Translations under genes and position numbers: made by a program
DNA from: Girardinichthys multiradiatus
Taxonomy: Eukaryota; Chordata; Actinopteri; Cyprinodontiformes; Goodeidae
Length of the DNA: 64,000 nucleotides
Assembly (NCBI RefSeq): GCF_021462225.1
Contig: NC_061812.1
Location: 37,745,175 to 37,809,174 of the forward strand
Direction of reading: 5' to 3'
The notes under the pieces: model-generated
What the model saw: only the letters and a program-made list of their open reading frames with translations
The model's database searches: none
Told to the model about the DNA's origin: nothing
Shown: positions 1 to 63,565 of the stretch, one piece after another
Position numbering within the stretch: the stretch's first letter is position 1
Layout of the letters: each line of letters starts with the position of its first letter

Positions 1-1665
1 TCAAGTCTTTATAGTATGTGTCACTTAAAATGTGGCCCTGTTTTGTATAGTGTACTAAGATAAATGGTGTAAAATTTGAAGTTTCAAACTGCTTCAGGAC
101 AGAGTACTTCACTTTTGCTGCAATGTCTTATTGTATTTATTTTTCCGCATTTAAAGGATAAACTAACCAACTGGGGATGAATGTTTAATCCTCTAAGTGT
201 GACCCAAACATGTCAAATAATTACCGTATATGATGAATATCCTACTGAATCAGAAGTAAAAGAAGATAATGCATTTTAACCAAGGCTGTATGAGGAAGAT
301 GGAGACTGAAGTGTTCTAGTTATTATGTCTCGCTCATTACTGCTTGTTTGGGGGGATCGTGCACTTCATCACCAGGTCTTGGTGTTTAACTGTGCAAACA
401 CGACAAGCACAGTCTGCAGACTGTTGTTCTCTTATTAATCTGATTGACGCCAAACAAGCAAACATATTTGCTCTTTATGTCTTGTTTCGGTTCTCCTCTT
501 GGCCCTCAATAACACTAAATAGGGTTGAAGACTCACATTAAACGGCTTTTAAGACTGCTGCTCCAACCGCGTGTCATTTTTCTATGTGCCTTGATATTCT
601 TTTAGCTAAAACCAGTCTATGACCATAAAGGACAGTTCCAACATAAAGAAAACCCAACCTGTTTTACAGACACCCCTGAAACCCCTTAACAAGGTGAGAT
701 TTTACGACTTTCTGGGCTCGTGTTCTTTATCAAGACAGAGACATGCTGCTCATTAACAAATGCAGTGAGAAGAGAACCGGTTGGGTCTACTATTGTTTTC
801 TTTCTTGGTCATGCATCGAGAGGCCAGACGATGAATAAGTGGCTATTTGGAAGATGTGATGTAGATACAGGGTGAAACAGAGTACAACATGGAGAAATTG
901 AATCGAAAAGGCAGAGGCTTATTGTGAGATTTCACCTGATGACAGTTTTACCCACCTAACCTTGCAGAGTTTATAAACTACACAGATATACTCCCACACA
1001 CTGAAAAACTGGTCTTGTTTCTTGAACAAGCTAAAAGGCAAGTTGAGGAAAGTCTGACCAGGAAAACGGCATCATTACTTGTATCACTGACCAGTAAGTC
1101 TGAGAGGGACCAGATGGGAAATACTGAAATTCGGTTATTGCACTTTCATCCTTTGTTCACAGCTGCTTTGTTCCCATTTAGTGTTCCTGGACAACAATGA
1201 TTGTCAATCAGTGGCCGTAACAAAAGCTGTGAGCGGAGCAGCTTGAACAGAATCCTTCACATGCTGCTGCACTGTTTTTAAAGAACTGACATTGACTGAA
1301 GAAGAAAATGTATGTCAAAGGCAAAATGTCATAGACTCCAACTCAAAGTGAAGCCTAGTAGGTGGAAAGAAAAGACAACAAAACAGCACAATTGGCTGCA
1401 CCTTCAAAGCCTTCTGCTCTAACACAGGAACACTGAAAGCTCAAAATAAACTAGACAGGTCATCAACCAGCAAACAAAGTGCCAGGGATGAAGCAAAGGG
1501 CATCTGGGCAGACAGATAAGGTTGGTGTGAGACAGAGTTAGAACAATATGGGAGGATACTCAGACTCTTTGACCTGAAACATCACTGCGTTTCCGAGTCT
1601 TTTCATCCCTCTTTATGCTTTTAACCTTTCTTCTTTTTACATTACTTTTTTCATTTCAGGTCAGC
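1..1665. other. magi1 intron 3' of window exon 11, no gene seen
   Basis: This is AT-rich intronic sequence. The minus strand shows no segment resembling the next MAGI1 exon (linker and later PDZ domains). Short ORFs here have no recognisable features. Confidence 0.6.
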
Positions 1666-2886
1666 CACAGTGCCTTGCAAAAAAAATCCAGACTTTTAAA
1701 AAACTTTTTCACATTTTGTCACATTGAAACAACATATTTTATCATTATCATATTTTATGACAAACAAAGTATATACAAAAGTGAAGTGGAAGGAAAAGAG
1801 ATTTACATTAAGTAGTCAGTTCCCTTTATACTGACACCCCTTCTCTGACACCAACTTCTAGTGGAGCAGTTCAAAGCATTGTTCGGTATAAAAACAAGAC
1901 CCCAAACTTTGAACATCTCCAAGAGATCTGGTCAGTCTATAATCTGAAAACTAAAAGAGAATGGCACGACTGCAAATTTACCAAGACATGGCCGCCCACC
2001 TAAACTGATAAGTCAGGAAAGGAAGACATTAATCAGACAATCAGCCAAGTAGGCCATGGTAACTTTGGAAGAGCTGCAGAGATCCTCAGCTCAGGACAGC
2101 AATTAGTCAAAAATGCCACAAATCTGGCCTTGGCTTTATGGAATGTTGGCAAGAAGAAAGCCAGAAGTCCTGTTTGCAGTTTGTCTCTAGCCATGTAGGG
2201 GAAATGATAAATGTGTGGAAGAAGCTGCTCAAGCTGGATGAGACCAAAATCAAACTTTCTGACCAAAATCCAAAACGATTATATGCCACCACTATATGTC
2301 ACCCCATGGTGACATATGTGGTGACAGTATTATGTTGCGGGAAGATTTTTCTTCAGCAGAGATAGGGAAGCTGCTCAGAGTTGATGGGGGCATGATGGAG
2401 TTTAAATGCAGGTTATTCCTGAAAGAAAACCTGTTCAAGGTTGAACAAGTCCTGAGATCGGGATTGACCTTGAGCATTCCAGCATGATAACAACCCTAAA
2501 CATACAGTCAGTGCTACAGTGGGATAGCTAAGATCAGAACATTTCCCATGTGCTAGAATGGCCCAAAGTCCAGACCTAAATCCAATTGAGAATCTGTAGC
2601 AAGTCTTGAAAATTGCTGTTCACAGACATGCCCTAACCCAAAAGACCTGCAGCTATGATTACAGTGATAGATTGTGCAACAAAGCTGAATACAAAGGCAC
2701 ACCACCCTCAGGATTTTTCTAGTAATAAAATTTGGAAACCATTTATCATTTTTCTCCAAAATTCACCAATATGCACCAGTTTGTGTTGGCCTGTTACTAA
2801 ATAAAATCCTAATAAAAAATATTGCCATTTGTAGTTTTAATGTGACAAAAAATTGAGGGGCATGAATACTTTTGCAGGACACTGTG
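1666..2886 (+). mobile_element. Tc1-like DNA transposon, degenerate full-length copy
   Basis: The left end, CACAGTGCCTTGCAAAA, is mirrored by the right end GCAGGACACTGTG, and the span of about 1.2 kb is the usual Tc1 length. The inside carries a decayed plus-strand transposase: MARLQIYQDMAAHLN near 1960-2005, and near 2565-2610 AQSPDLNPIENL followed by a stop. The catalytic QHDN region near 2475 contains stops. No intact TA duplication remains. This is an old, inactive copy. Confidence 0.88.
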
Positions 2887-54050
<51,164 letters not shown>

Positions 54051-54099
54051 CTAATGTAAAACAAGCCAAGCAGACAGATATGAGAGTCAAAATGATGCA

Positions 54100-54380
54100 G
54101 CTAATCCGCAGTTACGTGTCAAATGACCAGATCGCTCGGCTCCCACCAAAAGGAGCGAACATTTGATCCCGCTAAGCCGAGCGCAGCGCTGTGACCTGCA
54201 CCCTTGCCTTTGACGCACAGAGGAATGACTGCTTGTGGACCATTTTTCCCACCAGTTCGGCACAGCCAAAACGGAGACTGCTAACAGTAAGGCTAACACC
54301 ACGATGCAGCCCTCCTACAGCTACGCCATCTGTACCTCAGTCACACATTAGGCTACTGAAGGGCAGCGTGATTGGAGAAG
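54100..54380. other. CpG-containing block upstream of window exon 1
   Basis: CG dinucleotides are frequent here (ATCGCTCGGC, GCCGAGCGCAGCGC, GACGCAC, TTCGGCAC) against an AT-rich background. GCTCGGCT at 54134-54141 and AGCCGAGC at about 54174-54181 form an inverted pair. It lies about 100-380 bp upstream of the exon in gene sense, where an internal promoter would sit, but no TATA-type signal or first exon is evident. Confidence 0.35.
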
Positions 54381-54762
54381 GTCCATGTGTGTGCCTAGTT
54401 TTTTTCTGCTCTGAATGAGTGTTCCCCACTCTCTGGCAGAGCTTAATGTGCAAACACAGCACAAAACAATGTGACAACATAACAGACCAAAACAATGAGG
54501 GTGAATGCAGTGAGGCAAACAAAAAAAATTAGCCTGTTTAGCTGACAAAAACTGATGGGAGCTTCATCTAAATTCACATTAGATATTCATTTCTCCTATA
54601 TACTACTGTGCCCATTTATTTAGTGCACAAATTATTCATCTTCCATCTTTGCATGACTGTTGAGAACAATTTTGGTTGTCTGGGGCGCACAACCAGTCAT
54701 AAAAGGCCCTGGATCCTGTTTCCATGGAAACTGTGTGCATACGTGTGCTAAGTGTGCCTGTT

Positions 54763-54786
54763 TGTGTGTGTGTGTGTGTGTGTGTA
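54763..54786. repeat. (TG)12 microsatellite
   Basis: An uninterrupted TG run, directly visible. Confidence 0.96.
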
Positions 54787-56098
54787 TTGTGCATAATTAG
54801 ATGATTGAGATTGTTAGCACAGCACAGAAGAGCATTCTGCACTGGTTGGCAGAATGATTGTAGATTTATAAATGATAACTGAACCCAATGAGCCCATTTT
54901 ACAGATATAATAAGAAATAAAAATGTGTGACTGTAGTGGAAAAATCCTTTCAGTTACACTGCTGCCTTCAAGTGATCCACGTTTGCTTTGGAAGGAGTCC
55001 ACCGATATAAATGTCTACACAAAACATTTTAAACTCATTTTCAAAATCATATTTTTTGTGTTGAGAACTCAACTGCCATTCTGGTAAAGTACTCAGTTAA
55101 ATAAAATATGTATTAATTTTAAAGTAAGTCTCTGAAAACATCTTGTAGATGCACCGTGAAACCAGTTGGTGACAGGAATCAGACGATTTTTACCCTCGAC
55201 AAGACCTGACTGGTGAAGAGCTGGTTGGAAACTCAAAATTCTGACCTTTTTCTGATTTGTGAAGGCACCATATGCTGCCTGATCATCCTGTCAGAAATAC
55301 TCTTCGTTGCAGAAGTTGTTACTGAGGGAAGCAGTATACGTTAGACATTTTCAGTATCAGAGCGGTATAGAAAATAAGGTTAGGGAAGGCACTTACTTTT
55401 GTACTGTACTTGTTATAGTTAATAAAACTAAACCTCCTCAGATTCTGTTGCAGATAAACTATTAACACATACTCTGGCTCCAAAATGGAGTTAAATGCTT
55501 TATAATGCACTCTACAAAGAGCGTTTGGACTAAAGACCGTAAATAAGTGTTTCATACAGTCTACGTTTTGCCAACAGATGATAGAAGAACCAAATATGAA
55601 ACCTGCAACAGTGACACAGTTGGGCAAGTCAGCGCCTACATGTTCTGTTGTGATGGACATGAAAGAAATGTATTGTACAAGAAAAGAGTAAGAATTCATG
55701 TTTGAGTAGTGGACACGTTGGGTGGCTCAAAGATGAATTATACTCTCCAGGGGTTTTAAATGTGTGTGAACTAGTTTATTTGTGTGATATTAATATTTTC
55801 CCTCCAGCCCTTTATGCTGCACATAAGACACCCTCCTCACTGCTGTTGAAAAAGTAGATAACTTACTAAGTGTATATTTTAGATGCTTGAGCAGATTTTT
55901 ACGTCAACTTTTACCTGTACATTGGTAAAATGTTTACTTTAACTTCAGGGCATTATCCTTGTATTCTTTTCCCATCTGACATTATCTCAGGAAATCACAC
56001 AGGGATCCTTTTTTGGTAATGCTAGCTTTGCTAACCGTACTTATTGCTAAGATGCTAAAGACATTTTAAATATCAACTCTGTAATCACCTCTTCTTTT

Positions 56099-56345
56099 TT
56101 ACAACAGTAAAAGCCTGTTTTTCCCCGACCCCCCTCCCCAACCGGAGAGGGGGCCATGAACAAAAGAGGGGTCTACCCGGTCCAAACGTGACCGCCAACC
56201 AGAGCCGACCCAGGACGAAACAGTCCCTATCCCCCAATCAATTTCGATCTCAACCCCATGAGCCCCCCAACCCCCATGAACCCCAGCATGAACTTCTCCA
56301 CAGGGCCCAACCAGGACACAGATATCGAACAAAAATAAACAGACA
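56099..56345. repeat. C-rich block of unknown origin
   Basis: This sharply bounded segment is C-rich on the plus strand (CCCCGACCCCCCTCCCC, GAGCCCCCCAACCCCC) inside AT-rich sequence. The minus strand is open for 86 codons but is rich in Gly and Trp, as expected from composition alone. It looks like an inserted repeat; I cannot name the family. Confidence 0.45.
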
Positions 56346-57029
56346 CCCTTCAAAGTCATGATGATATGAAAAACAAGGTCCTCAAGGACTGCCTCACTGA
56401 TGAAGGAGGGACAGGTAATTATGGAGGGATGTGATGATTAAGTAGATAGCAATATCTGCTGCTCCTCTGTGGCTGCCCTCTGCCAATAACACATCAGCAG
56501 CTGGTGTCAAAACTTCGCATTTCAAAATGGGGGTTTCTGATAAAAAAAACAACAACAAAAAAACATGTATATTGATGACCAATTTGACTGCAAATTGCAG
56601 CCAAAGAAGGTGTGGTTAAAAAAAATCTGAATATTAAAATAACTGCATCTTTACTTCATCTGGAAACCTCCCAGTCTTTTACACGCACACCATCACTCAC
56701 GAGTTTTTTCCAGTTTTTAAAATTCTTCATCTTTTAGACAAAACCCATTACAAAAAATTAGGTTTCAGGGGTTCAACACATAATAGAATCTGCTAGAGGT
56801 GCAACGGGACATCCAGCTAGAATGGCACGACCGTACACAATACTGGTTTAACAAGAACAATGGGGAGATTTTAGTATCTAGGGCTCATAATGCTTTAGAC
56901 TGATATAGCACCTGGATAGATGGCTACTTTAAACCTTCCACAATGTAAGGCTTTTCTCTCAGTTAACCCAGAACTTGGGTCTAAATTGGGGCTGCACAAT
57001 ATTAGGAAAACATGCAATTAAAACTGCCC

Positions 57030-57610
57030 TCAGCGTTTGTGATAACTGGCAATGAGTCTTTTACAGTACTGTGGAGGAATTTTGGCCCACTCTTCTGTGC
57101 AGAATTGTTTTAATCATGCCAAAATGAATGTTTTTTTGAACATGTAAAGGCCTGCCTAATGTCATGCCACAGCATCTCAATCTGATTTAAATTGGGACTT
57201 TGATTAAGCTACTACAAAATCTTTTTTTATTCCTGATGAGGGGAGATTCTCTTTCAGCATTTTCTGGTTTCATCGGTTATAGCAAGTTGTCAAAGTCCTG
57301 AGAAAGCAAGCCCCAAACCCCCACACTACTACCACCGTGTTTGACTGATTAAATATTCTTTAGTAATACTGTGTTTACACAAGATGTAACTGGATGCACG
57401 TTTTCAAACAGCTACACTTCTGTCTCATTAATCTAACAAATGTTTTCCCTAAAATCTTGGAGACCACGAAGATGCTGTTTTTTTAAACGTCAGATCGGCC
57501 TGTTTGTTCTTTTGTTTTCACCTTGGAACTCTCCCATGGATGTCGTTTTGTGCAATCTCTTTGTTTTTGTCGAATTATGAACACTGACCTTGGCTGAGGC
57601 AAGTGCTTTA
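57030..57610 (-). mobile_element. Tc1-like transposon fragment
   Basis: GCGTTTGTGATAACTGGCAA, TGGAGGAATTTTGGCCCACT, ATGCCACAGCATCTCAATCT and CCCCACACTACTACCACCGT are complements of a second fish Tc1 transposase subfamily, in the right order. The coding part is truncated and frameshifted. Confidence 0.8.
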
Positions 57611-57614
57611 GATT

Positions 57615-58880
57615 CAATTCAATTCACTTCAATTCAGTTTATTTATATAGCGCCAATTCACAACACATGTCGTCTCAAGGCACTTCACAACAGTCAGGTA
57701 CATACATTCCAATTAATCCTAACCATTGGACAGTGCGGTCAGAGTTAGTTATTTATTCAAATTGGATAAAATGTTTTTCTATCTAAGGAAACCCAGCAGA
57801 TTGCATCCAGTCAGTGACTTGCAGCATTCCCTCCTCCTGGATGAACATGTAGAGACAGTGTGTGACAGTCACTGGCGTTGACTTTGCAGCAACCCCTCAT
57901 ACTGAGCATGCATGTAGCGACAGCGGAGAGGAAAAACTCCCTTTTAACAGGAAGAAACCTCCAGCAGAACCAGGCTCTGTGTGAGCGACCATCTGCCACG
58001 ACCGACTGGGGGTTTGAGAGAACAGAGCAGAGACACAAGGAGAACACAGAAGCACTGATCCAGGAGTACTTTCTATGGGAAGGAAAAGTAAATGTTAATG
58101 GATGTAGCTCCTTTAGTCGTTTCACCTAGAAAGAAAGAACAGATAAACTCTGAGCCAGTTTTCAAGGTTAGAGTCTGAAAGAGAGCACATAGAGTTTGTT
58201 ACAGTTAAGCTCAGTCAATCGCCATGTCTAGGAGAGAGAAAGGGTTAAACACTAAACGACAGGACCATGTGGATCCTGCAGAAGCTTGGACGATGCCCCT
58301 CTCCAGAAAGGTGTCACAGGTAGACACAGAGTCAGGCCAGGTGTAGCTTCTAGGAAGAGAAAAGAGAGAGAACAAAGTTAAAAGCTGAAATGACAGCAAA
58401 TAATGCAAAATTGGAGAGTAGTGTGAGAATGTAGCGAAGAGGGTGAAAGTGGTCATTAGGTCCTCCAGCAGCCTAAGCCTAGAGCAGCATAACTACACAG
58501 ATAGTTTCAGTTCAGATTATTTAGTTAAACGGCGCTTATTTACAACAATGTCGTCTCAAGGAACCCCACAAAGGGTCCCACTGATGGTCATTGTTATACT
58601 AAAAACCACAAGGATTGGGATACCTCTCTCTGTCTGACTGATTATAACCATTGGAAAAGAGAGGGGAGTCATACAGGTAGCAGAAATGGAGGGTGTGTTT
58701 GCACCTCAACCATAACTGAGCCAGTTTAGGCTAAACCTGACTCCCCCTTACTCCAACCAACAGGGAGGGAGGAAGGCTCCCTCCCTGATAACCTAGGCCA
58801 CTCGAACTATAAGATTTATCAAAAAGGAAAGTTTTAAGCCTAGCCTTAAAAGTAGACATGATGTCTGCCTCACGGACCAA
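57615..58880. repeat. Composite dispersed fish repeat with a nested related copy
   Basis: It begins TTTATTTATATAGCGCCAAT and contains ATGTCGTCTCAAGGCACTTC. It then has long, well-preserved text (CTTTTAACAGGAAGAAACCT, CACGACCGACTGGGGGTTTG, GGTGTCACAGGTAGACACAG) that I know as a high-copy teleost repeat of unclear class. A similar head, ATGTCGTCTCAAGGAACCCC, reappears at 58549, so a second unit of about 290 bp (about 58500-58790) appears inserted. The outer unit resumes at ACCTAGGCCACTCGAAC. No coding function. Confidence 0.75.
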
Positions 58881-60224
58881 AACCGGGATGTTGTTTAGAT
58901 GTTGTTCTGGGTTATTTTGTGACCTATTGGATGAGTTGCTGATGTGCTTGGTGAATACTTTTGGTAGGCAAGAGCCTCCTGGGAAGGTTCACCACTGTTC
59001 CATGTCTTCTCTATTTTCTGAATTGCTCTCACTTTCCATTCACAGAAGCTCAAGGGTTTTTCTATTATTTAATAAACTATAGTCATCAAACGGGTCTCTA
59101 AAATTCCAGATGGAAACATTTGATTTCTGATTTTCAGAACTGATCCGATTTAATTTTTGGTCCCAGTTTAAGAACATGATACAAATATGAAACCGTATAT
59201 ATTCCGTCCAGGAATCCAACCGGGTCTGCAATGGAGCATGAGTCAGTTTACTGAAATAATGCGAATCCTAAGTAGGAGGAATGGTGAGATCTAGAGAACA
59301 TTTGGCACAGTGACCACCCACCCAAATTCCCCCCTTCCCCAAAAACAGATAATTAGAAAAGACATATCCTTCAAACACAGCCCACCTGGTATAGATTTTC
59401 CATAAGCCCCCCAAAACAAGCACGGTTTTGGAAGTGAGACATGCAATCCTCGACAGAAGGGAGGTTTATTTGAGAGACAGAGAGGGAGGCAGATCCTGTC
59501 ACACAGAACGAGAGCATCAGAAGAAGCCAGACAAAACATCAAAAGAGCTTCAGACAGCGAGAAAATGTGGAAAGCCCCACTACTTTCCATGCATCTCCCA
59601 TTAAGCCCACCCATGCACCCCTCATGCACCCATAGCCAGGGAAAGTACTGGCTGGATCTGCTGACATTCATGCTGTAGAAATATATAAACTTCGATGAAA
59701 CTTGATCTAGTCGCTCAAAGGGCAATTGTATTGACAAAGGGAAGCTTTGATGTATTTCTGCTGATATGAAATTGGAAGGAGTTAAGGGAACAGACCTTTA
59801 ACATTCCACTGAGACTGCTATTACCTACCTTGACATTAAACACCTCTTGCTGTGTCCTTGCTACAAACGTGTCTTTGTATGCCCTGAATGCGAAGCATGA
59901 TATGAAGTTGAAGTTACTGCTGTAGCTTTCTGACCTGGACACTGGGAGTGGGCAGCAATGCTCCAACAAGATAAAAAAAAACAGCAATGGTATTGCCCTG
60001 GATACCATCAACAAAATCTCTGGCATGAAGGTTGTGCACAGATGTGGAAGCTTTAGACTTATATTTGTGCATTAATAGTTGTGCAATATGACACCCATTA
60101 AATAAGTTATATTTATATCAATATCAATTCTCTCTTTTTATCTCTGGAAAAAAATTATTTTTGCAGTTAATCACAAAAAGTTTTCCTCATAAAACAAAAG
60201 ATAAAAACTGTAATTAGTTTTCTA

Positions 60225-60915
60225 GATGCCATAAAAACTTCACCCTAACCATGGGGAATTTAGATGGGTTTGTTTTTGAATTCCAGTCATCCCACAGCGT
60301 CTCAATGAGATAGAGGTCTTGGCTTTGACTCGGTCCGGGGATTTCTGTTTCCTAATTTCCAGCCAGTCCTTGGTGGATTTACTGGTATATTTTGGGCCAT
60401 TGTCATGTTGCAGGGTCCAGTTCTGCTTCAAATTTTAATTTGTATACAGATGGCATCACATTTACCTCAAGCACAATTACATACAGAAATTATGGTGGAC
60501 TTTTAGCTAGCCAGGTCCTGGTGCAGCAAAGCAACCCCAAAACCATTACTCTTATACCTCCCTACTTCAGTTGGTGGGAGGTCCTTCTCCTGGAACGCTT
60601 GGTTTGTGTAAAACACGTAATCTGTTCTGGCGTCCAAATAAGCCAATTCAAGACTCATTTGTTCAAAGAATATTAATGTTCTCGTCTTTGTCTACATTCT
60701 CTCTGGCAAACATTACTCTAGCCTTCTGGTTTTTCTGAGACAGCAAATTGTCTTGAGCAGATCTCATGAAATTTAAACCTTTAAGTCTCTTACTGATTTC
60801 AGTAGCAAGAGCCTGCTGTAGGTCCTAATTCTATCACAATACTGTACAAATCCATGCAACAGTTCATCAAAGATGGGATTATTGACACCCCAGTAGGTAA
60901 AGGTCCCACTATAGG
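60225..60915 (-). mobile_element. Tc1-like transposon fragment
   Basis: The minus-strand frame 60240-60431 carries LQHDNGPKYTSKSTKDWL, the second catalytic Asp region. The usual LNPIE part is out of frame (CTCAATGAGATAGAGG on plus). AGATGGCATCACATTTACCT and later segments match the rest of this subfamily. No clear ends. Confidence 0.8.
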
Positions 60916-62380
60916 GATGAATCCCATTCACTTAGATGTTTAACATCAACTTGATACACAGGGACAATGTTTGGTAGAGACAAAAAATGAACTCAGTTTG
61001 GTCATTATGGTCTTTATCAAAAAGCGTGGTACGTTTAATGTTGACAATACTATGCAAACATGTCTTACTAAAAGCTGTAATTAGAGATTCAACAATTTGA
61101 ATTTTGGGACAGATTTTAAATTGCTTATTTGTAAAGCTTTGACTGGTCAATTATAATTATAGCTGATTCTAGTGTCCCTTTAAGAAATGCAATATAGGAA
61201 GTTATAAGAAAAGCCCTCAGAATATGTTTCTAACCTTCCGACTGTGAGCCATCAATTATTTATCAGAAAAGCAGGTTTGTTTAAAGAGCATTAGCTGTAA
61301 AATAGAGTTTCACTATTTAAAGCTAAAAACTATTCTCACTTTAAACTGGCTTCAGCATCTTCTGTTGGTGCAAAGCCCGGCTAGTAGTCCAAACACAACG
61401 GTTTCCATGCATGTTCTCTACAGAATGTAGAACCGTACCTTCAATCTGAGATCTCTAAAAAGTAACTCTATGTACTTTACTGAGCCTTCCTGTTATCTGC
61501 TAAAAGCCCTGCTCTTTTTAATGCTCATGCAGCCTGAATGAACCGCAGATATGTATTAACATGCTGTAAAAAACACACTTTCCCTTTAAATCGCTTCTTA
61601 TATCTCTGTGCTTCCCTTGAGTTCCATCTTGAACAACTTGCTGATACCAAAAATAGCTAACTTTGATTGTCCTTCTCTCAGTAGCAGTGTGGTTGTCATC
61701 TCAGTCTTAGTATTCACTGATCAACCTGACAGTCAGCCGATTCCAGTTGAAAGCCGATTTCTCAGTGAATCTCTAGCTGTGATTGTAACAGCCATACTGT
61801 GATAGAAATCAACATGCTTGTGTTATAATCACGCCCTCTCGCTGCATGAATATTGCCGGTTATGCACTGCTTCGGAAAAGGTCTCCATGCAGAGGGGCTG
61901 AGTGTAACTTCAGTCAGCACACTGGGCAGCGCCAGACACAATCATCCTCTTAACACAAAGCACAGTCTAAGTGACAAAGCAGGGAACACAGTCATATGCC
62001 TGGGTGCCAGCCTGTCTCGCACTGAGCCAAGTCAGATTTGGCAGCGCCACCACGTTTGGCCGGGAACATGGTTTTGTATCGATGTAGAAGACACAGTCTG
62101 GCACGCAGGGTAACAATTTTTTTCTCTTCTCTCTTGAATTATCTTTTGAACATTATAGGGCACGTTGCCAGGCACAGGATATGATTACAAAGAAATCCTT
62201 CTTTCAGCGAGCAATTTACTAACCAAGTGTTGCTATTCTCAGATGAAACAAAGTTCCAAATGTTTAAAGTCAAACTGGATTTGTTGCCCTCCAGCCTGAC
62301 AGGCACAGAGTTAAATTAAGCTATGAATACAAGCTAGCTGAACAAAGTTACATCTTAAGTAATCATCTAAGTGAGGAGTG

Positions 62381-62640
62381 CATTCGTGGCTCAAGATAAT
62401 CAGATAATCAGGGCTAATCAGCATTTAATAGATTCAACCAGCAGCAGCTATTTACAGTTAACATTTCCATCACTGCAGATCAGAGCTTAACCATATGTCA
62501 TAATGATTAAAGAACAGGCAGGGAGAGGTCAGAGGGAGGAGAATGTGACCCCTGACAGCAAACCTCTGCAGCAGATCCAGGTACAGATGCCAACTAATCC
62601 ATCATTCAAAAAAAATAACATAGCTCAGTAATATTGACAA
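62381..62640. other. Motif-rich intronic block, possible enhancer
   Basis: AAGATAATCAGATAATCAGG and GCTAATCAGCATTTAAT give three TAATC-type homeodomain sites and two GATA cores within 35 bp (62394-62428). CAGCAGCAGCTATTTACAG follows. No repeat family is recognised. Regulatory function is inference only. Confidence 0.3.
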
Positions 62641-62667
62641 ATCATAAATCAATGGGGTTGGCTGGAA

Positions 62668-62695
62668 TATATATATAATTTTTTTTTTTTTTTTT
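62668..62695. repeat. AT run and poly-T
   Basis: ATATATATAA followed by about 17 T bases, directly visible. Confidence 0.95.
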
Positions 62696-63099
62696 CAATT
62701 ACTGAAAGTTTATTTTAGCAATATCTATAATAGGAGGTTCCTCTACCTGGCAGAGACTCGATATTTTAAGAGAGATACTCTCAAAGAAAACAACCCTGAG
62801 CTCAATACTGCCCCCTACGCTTCTTTGACAAGTGTGGTTTGCATCACACCAATTGGCCTGGCCCTGTATCCCTAGCAACAGCTGCTAAATGAGAGCCAAC
62901 TGAAGGCAGTGATGGGTTGTAGCCAGTCAGCATACACTGCCCCCCTCTGGATCATGATGGTATAACAAAAATAAACAAGACCTCTGTGACAGTGTGAACA
63001 ATACCAATTTTTCTTGTTTATGATATAACTAGCAGGCTTGAATCCAATCTAAACAAAACTGCAACCAGAGAATTAATAAACAGTTTCTTGCAAAGTTAC

Positions 63100-63565
63100 C
63101 ACTTTACCTTTCAGATTGTACATTACACTACATACTTTACAACCAAAAACTTCAATGCACTTTATTGGGGTTTTCTGCAATAGAGCAAAACATATTGAAT
63201 AAATGTGACGTGCAGGGAAAATGATAGATGGTTACCCTTAAATGGAATCTAGCGAGACTGGCTTCAGAGGTCAACTGAATAATCCAACTTTGTGTAATTA
63301 AATCTGAGTACAAGAACAGAAAGTGTTCTGTGAAGGCCTTAAAGGTTTGTTAGACAATATTAGTGAAGAAAGCACCACTTTATCATGGGTAAAGCAGGAT
63401 GGATGTTTAAAGCAGGATTGGGTTATAAAACAATTTCCAAAGCTTTGAGCATTTTACATCTGAAAATGGAAAGAGTTTGGCACAACTGCAAACCTCCACA
63501 GACAATATGGGAGGAAAGCCTAAATACGTCCTATTTGCAGTTTGCCACAAGCCATGCATGAGGAC
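63100..63565 (+). mobile_element. Tc1-like transposon 5' fragment
   Basis: The plus-strand leader TTCTGTGAAGGCCTTAAAGG, then TTTGTTAGACAATATTAGTG, mirrors the complementary GAGGCCTTCACAGAA and CTCTAACAAACC segments in the minus-strand copies. It continues GGAAAGAGTTTGGCACAACT (start of transposase, ERVWHNC). It stops before the catalytic core. Confidence 0.75.

Noticed and set aside
55319..55699. 126-codon minus-strand open frame
   Set aside because: No match to MAGI1 or any family I know, no codon bias visible, no flanking promoter or splice context.
59291..60026. Two minus-strand open frames (148 and 103 codons) as a possible upstream magi1 exon
   Set aside because: Neither resembles the PDZ0 region or any PDZ motif, and they lack conserved features.
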